Made by a program: the position numbers and the translations under genes. The notes below the pieces were generated by a model, which saw only the letters and a list, made by a program, of their open reading frames with translations, made no database searches and was not told the DNA's origin. Below, one piece after another: positions 33,021 to 41,495 of a stretch of 64,000 bases of DNA. Source of the DNA: Paenibacillus glucanolyticus NBRC 15330. GTDB taxonomy: Bacteria; Bacillota; Bacilli; Paenibacillales; Paenibacillaceae. Each line of letters starts with the position of its first letter. Position 1 is the first letter of the stretch. The DNA lies in contig NZ_BIMC01000002.1 of assembly GCF_004000885.1 (NCBI RefSeq), positions 186,001 to 250,000 on the forward strand. The letters run 5' to 3'.

Positions 33021-33482
33021 ATGAAAAAGGTACGCCTTCTTGTGTTTAGTGTAGCTGTATTATTAATTGGAATTGGACTAGTTTGGTATTATGTTTATCC
33101 CATTAAGATTCAAGAGGTTATGAGACATACAAACAAGATTGAAAAGATGGATTTTGTATCGATTTCAGAGGGTGAATCCAATCATTATTCTATAGCATTT
33201 CATGAGCAAGACAATACGAATGAGTTGATCGACATCCTAGATGCTGTAACGTATAGCCGAGAATTGAACCATTATAAAGGAAGTACGGACAGGGTAATTA
33301 TGATGATTATCTTTTATCGGAACAGGGATGGAGAAATAAGTAACTATTCCTTCGATATCAATGAATCCGGAATCATTATTAGTCATCATAAACAATATCA
33401 GATGAATGGGGATACACGAAGGGTTTTTGACCGTCTTTCTGGATGGATCGAGAATAAAGGTACATACATTCGAGTGCAATAG
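33021..33482 (+). CDS. Membrane-anchored hypothetical protein, 153 aa
   Basis: Single N-terminal helix (about residues 5-24, LLVFSVAVLLIGIGLVWYYV) followed by an extracytoplasmic domain of about 125 residues without cysteines (KMDFVSISEGESNHYSIAFH, VIMMIIFYRNRDGEISNYSF). ATG 33021 is preferred because GGAGG is upstream and the extra 11 codons of the longer frame are unusually Arg-rich. Family not recognised. It resembles in design, not in sequence, the 177-aa protein at 28818. Confidence 0.68.
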   Translation: MKKVRLLVFSVAVLLIGIGLVWYYVYPIKIQEVMRHTNKIEKMDFVSISEGESNHYSIAFHEQDNTNELIDILDAVTYSRELNHYKGSTDRVIMMIIFYRNRDGEISNYSFDINESGIIISHHKQYQMNGDTRRVFDRLSGWIENKGTYIRVQ

Positions 33483-33500
33483 AGGCTCGTTCCATCAACC

Positions 33501-33536
33501 AACAACCCGGAGGGATATTCCCTGCCGGGATGTTGT
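33501..33536. terminator. Hairpin between convergent genes
   Basis: ACAACCCGG-agggatattccct-CCGGGATGTTGT, with a nested AGGGATATTCCCT palindrome in the loop. No U-run. Confidence 0.5.
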
Positions 33537-33549
33537 CCGCCCCCGGGAC

Positions 33550-34152
33550 CTACTCCCTTACATACTCCACCGAGTAAATATGCGTCTTTGTTAAATCAAT
33601 GACCTCTTTAATAAAATCCTCCCGGGATTCCCTGAAACCGTTTCGGATCCAGCTCAGAACCAGTCCGTGGAAGCCGTAGGCCGTATACTGTTTAAAATAA
33701 TCCATGTTAACCGGGATGTTGTTAATCGTTTCGAATATGAATCGTTCCTTGTAGATTTTTAGAATCGTTTGAGGGAATTCGGTGTGCAGACCCGGTAAGG
33801 TATCCTCGTAGGTAATCAGTTCAAAAAAATCACGATTCTCGTAAATGTAGGCAACGATATTGAAGGAGGGTGTACCCAGATTTGCCGTATATACTTTGTG
33901 TCCAGGTATATAAAGTTTGCCCACCGATTCTTCCAGACCCCGGAGCATGGAAGCCCGTAAATCCTCGGCCAATTCGATTTTATCCTGGTAATGCACATAA
34001 AAGGTGCTGCGATTATATGCGGCCTTATCCACGATGTCCTTCACCGTTACGGCATGATATCCCTTTTCTTTTACAAGTTTGATAAAGGCCGATTTTAGAT
34101 GTTCCTTTGTACGATTTTTTCGCTCCGATGTTCCGGTTTGTTCATGATTCAC
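33550..34152 (-). CDS. TetR/AcrR family transcriptional regulator
   Basis: 200-residue repressor. The N-terminal helix-turn-helix is KGYHAVTVKDIVDKAAYNRS and TFYVHYQDKIEL, the usual TetR pattern; the C-terminal ligand domain has IYENRDFFELITYEDTLPGL as in the TetR_C group found beside oxidoreductases. It is divergent from the two short-chain dehydrogenase genes, with three TAGTAC-containing boxes in the shared 203-base region. The likely job is to repress the SDR pair until a small-molecule inducer binds. RBS is a GGGGGG run about 10 bases before the ATG. Confidence 0.88.
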   Translation of the reverse strand: MNHEQTGTSERKNRTKEHLKSAFIKLVKEKGYHAVTVKDIVDKAAYNRSTFYVHYQDKIELAEDLRASMLRGLEESVGKLYIPGHKVYTANLGTPSFNIVAYIYENRDFFELITYEDTLPGLHTEFPQTILKIYKERFIFETINNIPVNMDYFKQYTAYGFHGLVLSWIRNGFRESREDFIKEVIDLTKTHIYSVEYVRE

Positions 34153-34245
34153 GAGATGCGTGCCCCCCTAAAAAAAGACAGTTTTGTTGTAAGTGTTGAC
34201 TAGATAGACACTTCATAACATCTTACTGATTGTTAAATGTGAACA

Positions 34246-34330
34246 GAATAGTACAATTAAATTGTAGACAAAATAGTACTAAATTTAAAATCTTAAATTG
34301 ATTCCATTTGAAGTGAGTTAGTACTATTTT
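34246..34330. promoter_or_regulatory. TAGTAC boxes and promoter of the SDR operon
   Basis: AAAATAGTACTAA (34270-34282) and TTAGTACTATTTT (34318-34330) form a perfect 13-base inverted repeat, and a third GAATAGTAC is at 34246-34254. The right arm covers the -10 TACTAT (34322-34327); TTGATT (34298-34303) is the -35 with an 18-bp spacer. Good candidate operators for the divergent TetR. Confidence 0.55.
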
Positions 34331-34355
34331 AATAAATTTTACGGAGGTATCCAAG

Positions 34356-35093
34356 ATGGGCAAATTACAAAACAAGGTTGCTGTAATTACTGGTGGTGCA
34401 TCCGGCATCGGTGCAGCGACTGCACGCCTCTTCGCTGAAGAAGGTGCCAAAGTGGTGCTGGTTGATCTGAATGAGGAAAAAGGCAAGGCGTTTGAAGCTG
34501 AATTGAAAGCGCTGCATTATGAGGCGCTGTTCGTGAAAGCGAATATTACGAGTGAAGAAGAAGTAGCGAACATCTTCAAACAAGGTATTGAAGCCTTCGG
34601 CAAAGTGGATGTTGTATTTAACAATGCGGGCATCGGGCGCGTTCATTCTTCGCATGATCTGGCGTACTCCGAGTGGCGCAACACCGTAAACGTGGACTTG
34701 GACGGCGTATTCTTGGTTGCACGCGAAGCAATCCGCGAAATGTTAAAAGCAGGAGGAGGCACAATCGTTAATACGGCATCGATGTACGGTTGGGTCGGCT
34801 CTCCAGGTTCCGCGGCTTATAATGCCGCTAAAGGCGGTGTCATCAATTTGACACGGTCCCTGGCGCTGGAGTATGCCGAGCATAATATCCGAATCAACGC
34901 GCTATGCCCCGGGTTCATCGATACACCGATCATTCCGGAGGAGAGCAAACAAGCCTTGGCTGCGGTCACTCCGATGAAGCGTCTGGGACAAGCCGAGGAA
35001 ATGGCGAAGGCCGTTCTCTTTATGGCTTCGGATGACTCTTCTTTCATGACGGGAAATACCCTGACGGTTGACGGTGGATATACAGCCAAATAA
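34356..35093 (+). CDS. Short-chain dehydrogenase/reductase
   Basis: Classical 245-residue SDR. Cofactor turn TGGASGIG (residues about 12-19), Asp at the end of beta 2 (VVLVDLN), which favours NAD, NNAG motif in VVFNNAGIG, catalytic Ser in NTASMYGW and Tyr/Lys in YNAAKGG, then CPGFIDTP. It ends with the usual MTGNTLTVDGGYTAK. Substrate is not predictable, being similar to glucose 1-dehydrogenase and 3-oxoacyl reductases. RBS ACGGAGGT. It shares a promoter with the next SDR gene (55-base gap) and is divergent from the TetR gene. Confidence 0.92.
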   Translation: MGKLQNKVAVITGGASGIGAATARLFAEEGAKVVLVDLNEEKGKAFEAELKALHYEALFVKANITSEEEVANIFKQGIEAFGKVDVVFNNAGIGRVHSSHDLAYSEWRNTVNVDLDGVFLVAREAIREMLKAGGGTIVNTASMYGWVGSPGSAAYNAAKGGVINLTRSLALEYAEHNIRINALCPGFIDTPIIPEESKQALAAVTPMKRLGQAEEMAKAVLFMASDDSSFMTGNTLTVDGGYTAK

Positions 35094-35148
35094 GGATAGG
35101 GACCAAGACATCTAGAGAAGTATAAATCAATCCGGGAGGTCTATACAA

Positions 35149-35922
35149 ATGAGCAAATTTGATGGAAAAGTGATTGTCATTACAGGCGCAGCAGGTGGGA
35201 TCGGTGCGGCAGCCGCGAAGAAGCTGGCGGAGCAGGGTGCCAGCCTTGCGCTTGTTGACTTGAACCTGGAAGCCGTTCAACGAGTCATCTCCGATCTGGG
35301 TATTGACGATTCCAGAGCGATTGCGCTGCAAGCCAATGTGGCCAAAGAGGAAGAAGTCAAAGCTTATGTGGATGCCACGATTGAAAAGTTCGGCAAAATC
35401 GACGGTTTTTTCAATAATGCGGGGATCGAAGGCATCACTGCCAATGTAGAGGATTATCCGACCGAAACGTTTGAAATGGTCTTTAATGTCAATGTTAAGG
35501 GTGCCTTCCTTGGGCTGAAATACATCGTTCCCGTCATGAAAAAACAAGGGTACGGCAGTATCGTGAACACCTCATCCGGTGCAGGTCTGATCGGTTCGCC
35601 CGGATTTGTCGGTTATAATAGCTCCAAGCATGCCGTAATGGGCATGACGAAAGTGGTTGCCTTAGAAGCTGCTCCGTTCGGTGTGAGAGTAAATGCGGTT
35701 GCGCCTGGAGTGATCAATACCCGCATGATGCGCCAAATCGAGAAAAATACGGTTCCTGAGGATGCGGAAGGAGCAAAAGAAGCATTCGGTGCCGCTGTAC
35801 CGCTGGGAAGATACGGAGAAGCGGAAGAGGTAGCAAGCGTAGCTGTCTTCTTGTTATCCGACGATGCCTCCTATGTAACGCAATCCATCTATACGGTGGA
35901 TGGCGGTCAAATCAATCAGTAA
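35149..35922 (+). CDS. Short-chain dehydrogenase/reductase (second)
   Basis: 257-residue classical SDR: TGAAGGIG turn, Asp after beta 2 (LALVDLN, NAD preference), FFNNAGIEG, Ser in NTSSGAGL, Tyr/Lys in YNSSKHA, APGVINTRM. Only about a third identical by eye to the preceding SDR, so the two are paralogues of different substrate use rather than a recent duplication. RBS GGGAGGTC. Second gene of the presumed TetR-controlled operon, with a terminator after it. Confidence 0.92.
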   Translation: MSKFDGKVIVITGAAGGIGAAAAKKLAEQGASLALVDLNLEAVQRVISDLGIDDSRAIALQANVAKEEEVKAYVDATIEKFGKIDGFFNNAGIEGITANVEDYPTETFEMVFNVNVKGAFLGLKYIVPVMKKQGYGSIVNTSSGAGLIGSPGFVGYNSSKHAVMGMTKVVALEAAPFGVRVNAVAPGVINTRMMRQIEKNTVPEDAEGAKEAFGAAVPLGRYGEAEEVASVAVFLLSDDASYVTQSIYTVDGGQINQ

Positions 35923-35940
35923 AACAGATTGGATTCAGAA

Positions 35941-35982
35941 GGTCTTGGTCAGGTGTTGTATACCTGACTGAGGCTTTTTTGT
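35941..35982 (+). terminator. Terminator of the SDR operon
   Basis: GTCTTGGTCAGGT / ACCTGACTGAGGC with loop GTTGTAT and a T-run. A small ACCTGA/TCAGGT hairpin recurs at 36026-36041. Confidence 0.9.
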
Positions 35983-36097
35983 TTAGCCTGCGTGTGGCTC
36001 AGGGGGGGCTGTAAGGTTGGCATTCACCTGAATAGTCAGGTATAGCTCTAAGCTGATTATAAGTGTGAAATTATGAAATTCCATCCAGACAGATGAA

Positions 36098-36126
36098 TTG
36101 CAGCTTGTGGGATTTTTTGCTATACT
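36098..36126 (+). promoter_or_regulatory. Promoter of the fusB-type leader
   Basis: TTGCAG (36098-36103), 17-bp spacer, extended -10 TGC-TATACT (-10 at 36121-36126). Expected start near 36133, about 15 bases before the leader-peptide RBS. Confidence 0.7.
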
Positions 36127-36159
36127 TTTTTGAATAAAATATGATTGGGGGTTATATAG

Positions 36160-36210
36160 ATGGCAAAATTGAATTGCTCATTAGCTAGGGAGTCCTCACG
36201 CAAAGCCTAA
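36160..36210 (+). CDS. 16-residue leader peptide of the FusB/FusC-type gene
   Basis: MAKLNCSLARESSRKA, ending TAA. It has its own GGGGG-type RBS (36147-36151) at a proper distance and a strong promoter just upstream. The last five codons and the stop lie in the left arm of a 12-bp stem (36194-36205 with 36223-36234). Position of a ribosome on this ORF would therefore decide which leader structure forms. The peptide is basic and Ser/Arg-rich near its end. Too short for gene finders. Confidence 0.68.
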   Translation: MAKLNCSLARESSRKA

Positions 36211-36298
36211 TCTGGGGCGATACTTTGTGTGAGGTGCGATAGGATGAATTCGGTCGCCCAAACGAACTTTATCGTTTCTAATAACGGGCTTTGCACCT
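36194..36298 (+). promoter_or_regulatory. Alternative stem-loops in the leader of the FusB/FusC-type gene
   Basis: Stem 1: CCTCACGCAAAG (36194-36205) with CTTTGTGTGAGG (36223-36234), 12 pairs with one G-U. Competing stem: GCAAAGCC (36200-36207) with GGCTTTGC (36287-36294). Others: GGGCGA/TCGCCC (36215/36254), AAACGA/TCGTTT (36260/36272), AGGTGC/GCACCT (36232/36293). Overlap of the pairings means they are mutually exclusive, the hallmark of an attenuator. No clean U-run terminator was found, so control may be at translation. Confidence 0.55.
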
Positions 36299-36335
36299 TA
36301 TGGATTTTTCATAAAAAATAAGGGGCTGAAGACCT

Positions 36336-36983
36336 ATGAGTACAGCATTTATTAGAAACTATCAATTCAACATCATTAAAAAACAAGCGGAATTCCTTCT
36401 GAAAACATTGCGAACCGTGGCGGATCGGAAGGTTATAGAGACCGTAAGATATCGTTCTGCCGTAAACGTGATAGAGGCGTTCCCTTACCTTGAAGGGGAT
36501 CAGCAGCAGATGCTGGAACAAATTTCGGCTCTCGAGACGGCATATGATTTCCAGAGATATCTTGAGACATTAGAACCGTATCTGGATCCATTTCCGCCGA
36601 TTACGGTGAAGCAGATTGAGAAGCTATTCCCTAAAAATAAAAAATTGAAAGTGCCTGATCTTCAATCCATTGATTTTCGATATGTGACGTATCTAAGCTG
36701 GGTTGATATTGCCACGAATAGACTATTCATTGTGTATCCGTTCGAAGGACGGTTTATCGGTATTGAGGGAAGAATCACGCCGACAAACAAGAAAGGGTAC
36801 TGCCTGTTCTGCAATCGTCATCAGGAGCTTGCTTTCTTCTCGGTCAAGACCAAGCCTGCGAACGCATCACCGGATAATTACGCTGCGATTGGTCATTACG
36901 TATGTATGGATAACCATGGATGTAATCAGGTGATTACGGATACAGGATCACTGGAGAAGTTCATTCTCTCCGTACGTAAATAA
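36336..36983 (+). CDS. FusB/FusC family EF-G-binding protein
   Basis: 215-residue two-domain protein: helical N-terminal domain (STAFIRNYQFNIIKKQAEFL onward) and a C-terminal zinc-binding domain with Cys ligands in GYCLFCNRH and HYVCMDNHGCN. FusB and FusC bind elongation factor G and release it from the ribosome, rescuing it from fusidic acid; chromosomal homologues in soil Bacilli are thought to do the same or to aid ribosome recycling. RBS AAGGGG 10 bases before the ATG. Preceded by an independent leader ORF and alternative stem-loops, which would allow drug-induced expression. Monocistronic with a terminator. Confidence 0.9.
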   Translation: MSTAFIRNYQFNIIKKQAEFLLKTLRTVADRKVIETVRYRSAVNVIEAFPYLEGDQQQMLEQISALETAYDFQRYLETLEPYLDPFPPITVKQIEKLFPKNKKLKVPDLQSIDFRYVTYLSWVDIATNRLFIVYPFEGRFIGIEGRITPTNKKGYCLFCNRHQELAFFSVKTKPANASPDNYAAIGHYVCMDNHGCNQVITDTGSLEKFILSVRK

Positions 36984-37001
36984 CGCTATAACCCCAAATA
37001 C

Positions 37002-37030
37002 GGCTGCCCTGAAAGGCAGCCTGTTTTATT
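37002..37030 (+). terminator. Terminator of the FusB/FusC-type gene
   Basis: GGCTGCC-ctgaaa-GGCAGCC followed by TGTTTTATTTT. Confidence 0.9.
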
Positions 37031-37176
37031 TTATAAACAAAGGATGATTTCGGTAGCTGAGCGTGGCAGCGTATAACTACGCATAACAACATGCTTTGGC
37101 ATGCTGCGAGGGATGAAGTCATAAAAATTCTTCATATAAATGAGTTCACCATCAGTTCACTTCATGTAACAATATC

Positions 37177-37224
37177 TTGACAACTCAAAGCAGCATGTTA
37201 TCATATTACCGACAGGCAGTCGGT
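37177..37224 (+). promoter_or_regulatory. Promoter and palindromic operator of the tetR-MFS-ABC operon
   Basis: TTGACA (37177-37182), 16-bp spacer, TATCAT (37199-37204). Immediately downstream is ACCGAC-aggca-GTCGGT (37208-37224), a palindrome like the ACCGAC/GTCGGT operators common for TetR repressors, placed at the transcription start. It lies 23 bases before the tetR ATG, consistent with autoregulation. Confidence 0.75.
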
Positions 37225-37246
37225 CTATGCAAAAGGAGGTGTAGCC

Positions 37247-37894
37247 ATGAGGGTCGTAAAAAAAGCGGAGGATCGCAAGAACGAAATCCTTGACGCGGTG
37301 GATGAGCTTTTTGGACAGAAGGGTTTTGACGGAACAAGTACCAACGATATTCTTGAAAAGGTCGGCATTGCCCGCGGAACCTTGTATCATCACTTCAAGT
37401 CGAAGGAGGATATTATGGATGCATTGATCGATCGGTATGCGGTCCGATTGATAGATGGGGCACAGGAAGTTGCCGCAGACAAGAGCATACCAATCGTCGA
37501 GCGCATCATCCGTGTTGTAATGGCACTGAACCTAAGCGGGGGAAGCAGCGAGCAAATTATGGAGCATATTCATAAACCCCAGAACGCACTGATGCATCAA
37601 AAAATACAAAAGGTGATCATCAACGGCGTCCCCCCGATCCTGACAGAGATCATCCGCGAAGGCATCCAGCAGGGCCTGTTCAGCACACCCTTCCCGTACG
37701 AATGCATGGAGATGGTTGTGATTTATGCGAGTACCGTTTTTGATGATGATCTGGTCGTTATGACAGAGAAGGAGCGCAGCTCGCGAATTGTGGCCTTTGT
37801 TTGCAACGTGGAGAGGCTGCTCGGAGCAGAAAGCGGAAGCCTTATGGACGTTATGGGGATGTTTGGAGAGGGAGATGAAAGCAGCCGTGATTAA
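37247..37894 (+). CDS. TetR/AcrR family regulator of the export operon
   Basis: 215 residues. N-terminal DNA-binding domain: RKNEILDAVDELFGQKGFDG then STNDILEKVGIARGTLYHHF, a standard TetR helix-turn-helix. The C-terminal ligand domain is long and hydrophobic. RBS AAAGGAGGTG 7 bases before the ATG. It is the first gene of an operon with an MFS exporter, an ABC permease and an ABC ATPase, all overlapping or nearly so. It probably represses the whole unit from the ACCGAC palindrome upstream. The inducer is probably a substrate of the pumps. Confidence 0.92.
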   Translation: MRVVKKAEDRKNEILDAVDELFGQKGFDGTSTNDILEKVGIARGTLYHHFKSKEDIMDALIDRYAVRLIDGAQEVAADKSIPIVERIIRVVMALNLSGGSSEQIMEHIHKPQNALMHQKIQKVIINGVPPILTEIIREGIQQGLFSTPFPYECMEMVVIYASTVFDDDLVVMTEKERSSRIVAFVCNVERLLGAESGSLMDVMGMFGEGDESSRD

Positions 37895-39185
37895 ACCAGG
37901 GAAGTCTTTCAAGAAATTTCTCCTCTTATGGTCGGGACAGCTGGTTTCAACAATAGGAAACGGTCTGACTTCGTTCGGGCTTGGGATCTATGTTTTTCAG
38001 CAGACGGGAAAGGCATCGGCTATGGCGCTGGTAACCTTGCTTGCGTTTATGCCGTCGCTCTTTTTGAGCGCTTTTGCCGGAGTGCTCGCGGACCGGTATG
38101 ACCGCAGGCTTTTAATGATATTAGGGGATAGCCTTTCCGCGATAGGGCTTGTATTCATCCTCGTTTGCTTGCTTCGCGGAGAAGCGCAGCTATGGCAGAT
38201 ATGCGTCGGGGTTGCCATGAGCTCCGTATTTTCATCACTGCTTGATCCTGCATATAAAGCTACGGTTACGGATTTGCTTACCGAGGAGCAGTACACACAG
38301 GCAAGCGGTCTTGTCCAGCTGGCGGGCTCAGCCAAATTTCTGATTTCTCCGATCCTTGCGGGTTTTTTGCTCACGATTGCAGACATAAAGCTGCTGCTTG
38401 TTATCGACATTTGCACTTTTTTTGTTACCGTGGGTACTACGCTCGCTGTCCGCAGCGGCATTGCTTCCAAGACCGGTCATCAGGTTACATCGTTTATTCG
38501 CGAATTTATAGACGGGTGGAATGCGGTTTCCAGAAACAAGGGTGTGTTTGTTCTGGTGATCATGACATCGGTGCTGACATTTTACCTTGGGGTGATGGAG
38601 ACGCTCACGATACCGATGCTGCTTACCTTTACGAACAGTTCGATGATCGGAACGATTGAAACTATTGTGGCTTCAGGAATGCTCGTGTCCAGTATGATGT
38701 TAGGATTTCTTCCGATAAAAAAAGATTATGTGAAAATCCTTTCGATTTCGCTGTTTTGCGTAGGCGCGTGTATGGCAGCTTTTGGAGCTCGTGAAAATAT
38801 CGTCTGGATATGTATTTCGGGATTCCTGTTTTTTGCCATGCTTCCGTTTGCCAACATGAGTCTGGATTTTTTGGTTCGCACCAACATGGATAATGCGGTT
38901 CAAGGCAGAGCGTGGGCGTTTATCGGAATCCTGTCCCAGCTTGGATTTGTTGCCGCTTATGCGCTATCGGGTGTTATGGCAGATTATGTGTTCACTCCAT
39001 TATTGGTTGAAGGCGGAGCGCTTGCTGGGAGTGTGGGGAAAGTCATCGGCATCGGCCTTGGAAGAGGAATGGGATTTCTCATCATCATCGCCGGGGTGCT
39101 GTTATGCGTAACTTCGGCCGTTCTGTATAAGCTGCGATCGGTCAGAATGCTAGAAGACAGAGGTGGCTTATGTATTCCAGAATAA
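37875..39185 (+). CDS. MFS transporter (macrolide-efflux-like, drug export candidate)
   Basis: 436 residues, about 12 membrane helices. The N-terminal LLLWSGQLVSTIGNGLTSFG and the motif GVLADRYDRRLLM after helix 2 are typical of MefA/YfiS-type exporters. The start is ATG 37875 with GGAGAGGGAG just before; it overlaps the end of tetR by 20 bases, so the two are translationally coupled. The frame opens 29 codons earlier inside tetR. It overlaps the following permease gene by 16 bases. Substrate unknown; the coupling to TetR suggests a drug or toxic metabolite. Confidence 0.9.
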   Translation: MKAAVIKPGKSFKKFLLLWSGQLVSTIGNGLTSFGLGIYVFQQTGKASAMALVTLLAFMPSLFLSAFAGVLADRYDRRLLMILGDSLSAIGLVFILVCLLRGEAQLWQICVGVAMSSVFSSLLDPAYKATVTDLLTEEQYTQASGLVQLAGSAKFLISPILAGFLLTIADIKLLLVIDICTFFVTVGTTLAVRSGIASKTGHQVTSFIREFIDGWNAVSRNKGVFVLVIMTSVLTFYLGVMETLTIPMLLTFTNSSMIGTIETIVASGMLVSSMMLGFLPIKKDYVKILSISLFCVGACMAAFGARENIVWICISGFLFFAMLPFANMSLDFLVRTNMDNAVQGRAWAFIGILSQLGFVAAYALSGVMADYVFTPLLVEGGALAGSVGKVIGIGLGRGMGFLIIIAGVLLCVTSAVLYKLRSVRMLEDRGGLCIPE

Positions 39186-41491
39186 TTCGCAATGATATAT
39201 CCAAAAGCAAATTAATCACGTTGACAACCATGATATTTGTTGCAGCAGCAGCGATGCTCGTTTCGCTGGCCGTGATACTCGTTGTCAATCTTTCCGGTGC
39301 GATAGATACACTTATGAAACGGGCGGAAACGCCGCATTTTATGCAGATGCATTCGGGTGAGATCAATACGGATCGACTTACAGCTTTTGCGGAGCAGCAT
39401 GGGAATGTTGATGAATTTCAGGTGCTTGAATTTGTCAACATGGACGGCGCACGCATCATATTAGGCGACAATTCGCTTACCCATAATGTTCAGGATAACG
39501 GGTTCAGCATGCAGAGCGACAAGTTCGATTATCTTCTTGATCTTGACGGAAACGTCATCCATGTATCCGACGGCGAGTTATATGTTCCCATCCATTATAT
39601 GAGGGACAACACCACGAAGGTCGGTGACAAGGCACGAATAAGTGGAAAGGAATTTACCGTTGCGGGATTTCTCCGCGATTCGCAGATGAATTCCACACTC
39701 TCCTCCTCCAAGAGATTTCTTGTAAGCAGCCATGATTACGCGGTAATTCAAAACCTCGGGACCACAGAGTATCTGATTGAGTTCAGATTAAAGGATCTAT
39801 CGGCGCTTGGCGCATTCGAAACCGATTATGCCTCCGCAGGTCTTGAAGCGAACGGACCCGTGATTACATATCCCCTGTTCAAAACAATCAACGCCATTTC
39901 CGACGGGATGATGATTGGGGTGATCCTTCTGGTGAGCGTGCTGGTCGTTGCTATCGCTTTGATGTGCATACGCTTTACGCTGCTTGCCAAAATCGAAGAC
40001 GATTACCGCCAAATTGGCGTTATGAAGGCAATGGGGATGCGTATCTCCGACATGAAGAGGATGTACCTTGCCAAATACGCTGTGATTGCGGCTGCGGGCA
40101 GTATTCTCGGGTTCGCACTTTCATTGGTGTTCAAAGGCATGCTTCTTGAGAATATCCGGCTTTACATGGGGGAAAGCGAACATTCTTCTTCAGCATTGTT
40201 GTACGGAATCATCGGCATACTGCTGGTATTCCTTGCAATGATGGCTTATATAAATGGAGTACTGAGGCGCTTTCGAAAAATATCAGCCGCGGAAGCCATA
40301 CGTTTTGGCAATTCACAGGGGCATACCGCCGCAGGTGCTAAGCATCTGAGATTAAGCAGGAACAGGCTGCTTAACACGAATGTTGTTCTCGGTATCCAGG
40401 ACGTTCTCGCAAGGAAAAGACTTTACGCCACCATGCTAACGGTGCTGGTCATTTCGGCATTTATCATGATTGTTCCCCATAACCTGTACAGCACGATTTC
40501 ATCGAAAGGCTTCATTCAATATATGGGTATCGGAAACTACGATATGCGTATGGACATTCAGCAGACTGACAATATATCCGAAAAAGCCGCAGAAGTACTA
40601 AAAAAGATGACAAGCGACAGTGCCATTTCACAGTATGCCGTGCTTGCAACAAAATCGTTCAAAGTGAAGACATTGGATGGCACGGAAGAAAATATAAAAA
40701 TTGAGCTCGGCGACCATTCGATATTCCCCATTGCGTATTCCCAAGGCAAAGCACCCGCCGCAGAAGATGAAATTGCGCTTTCTTCTCTGAACGCCGATGA
40801 ACTGGGCATAGGGGTCGGAGAAACCATGACTGTAGTTGTTGAAGGGAAGGAGGAAATTCTCACGGTTAGCGGCATCTATTCCGACATCACCAATGGAGGC
40901 AAAACCGCAAAGGCTGTTTTCCCTGACCAATCGGCGGATACGATGTGGTACGTGATCTGTGCGGAGCTTTCCGATCCATCTCTCATCAATAGCATGGTTT
41001 CGGAATATGCGAGCAAATTTAATTATGCAAAGGTTTCGGACATTGACAAATATATTGCACAGACATTCGGCTCGACGATAAGGGCCGTCCATAAGGCCTC
41101 CTATGCCGCCATTCTTGTCGCGATAATGATAACGGTACTGGTTACTCTGTTGTTTATGAAAATGCTTGTTGCAAAGGACAGATACTCCATCGGCGTTATG
41201 AAGGTGTTAGGCTTTACAAGCTCAGATATTAGGGCGCAGTATGTCACGCGTTCGGTATTCGTTCTGATACTCGGAATGGTGCTTGGCATACTTCTGGCGA
41301 ACACGCTCGGAGAAATGCTGGCGGGGGTGGTCATCTCCATGTTTGGAGCGTCGACGTTTCATTTTGCGGTCAATCCGCTTTCGGCGTATCTGCTTAGCCC
41401 GCTGATGATGATCGGCTCGGTACTTATTGCAACCATAATCGGCACATCGGGCATGGGTCACATTAAAATTTCTGAAAACATAAAGGGGTAG
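39170..41491 (+). CDS. ABC transporter permease, FtsX/MacB-type
   Basis: 773-residue permease with two FtsX units. A first helix (about 15-40), a large extracellular MacB_PCD-like domain (about 45-240), three helices (about 250-370) with MKAMGMRISDMKRMYLAKYA as the coupling region, then a repeat: helix near 410-430, extracellular domain (about 435-630) and three C-terminal helices with MKVLGFTSSDIRAQYVTRSV. Such eight- to ten-helix permeases work with a single ATPase in export or extraction of lipids, peptides or antibiotics. RBS AGAGGTGG; 16-base overlap with the MFS gene and 4-base gap to the ATPase gene. Confidence 0.92.
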   Translation: MYSRIIRNDISKSKLITLTTMIFVAAAAMLVSLAVILVVNLSGAIDTLMKRAETPHFMQMHSGEINTDRLTAFAEQHGNVDEFQVLEFVNMDGARIILGDNSLTHNVQDNGFSMQSDKFDYLLDLDGNVIHVSDGELYVPIHYMRDNTTKVGDKARISGKEFTVAGFLRDSQMNSTLSSSKRFLVSSHDYAVIQNLGTTEYLIEFRLKDLSALGAFETDYASAGLEANGPVITYPLFKTINAISDGMMIGVILLVSVLVVAIALMCIRFTLLAKIEDDYRQIGVMKAMGMRISDMKRMYLAKYAVIAAAGSILGFALSLVFKGMLLENIRLYMGESEHSSSALLYGIIGILLVFLAMMAYINGVLRRFRKISAAEAIRFGNSQGHTAAGAKHLRLSRNRLLNTNVVLGIQDVLARKRLYATMLTVLVISAFIMIVPHNLYSTISSKGFIQYMGIGNYDMRMDIQQTDNISEKAAEVLKKMTSDSAISQYAVLATKSFKVKTLDGTEENIKIELGDHSIFPIAYSQGKAPAAEDEIALSSLNADELGIGVGETMTVVVEGKEEILTVSGIYSDITNGGKTAKAVFPDQSADTMWYVICAELSDPSLINSMVSEYASKFNYAKVSDIDKYIAQTFGSTIRAVHKASYAAILVAIMITVLVTLLFMKMLVAKDRYSIGVMKVLGFTSSDIRAQYVTRSVFVLILGMVLGILLANTLGEMLAGVVISMFGASTFHFAVNPLSAYLLSPLMMIGSVLIATIIGTSGMGHIKISENIKG

Positions 41492-41495
41492 GCAT

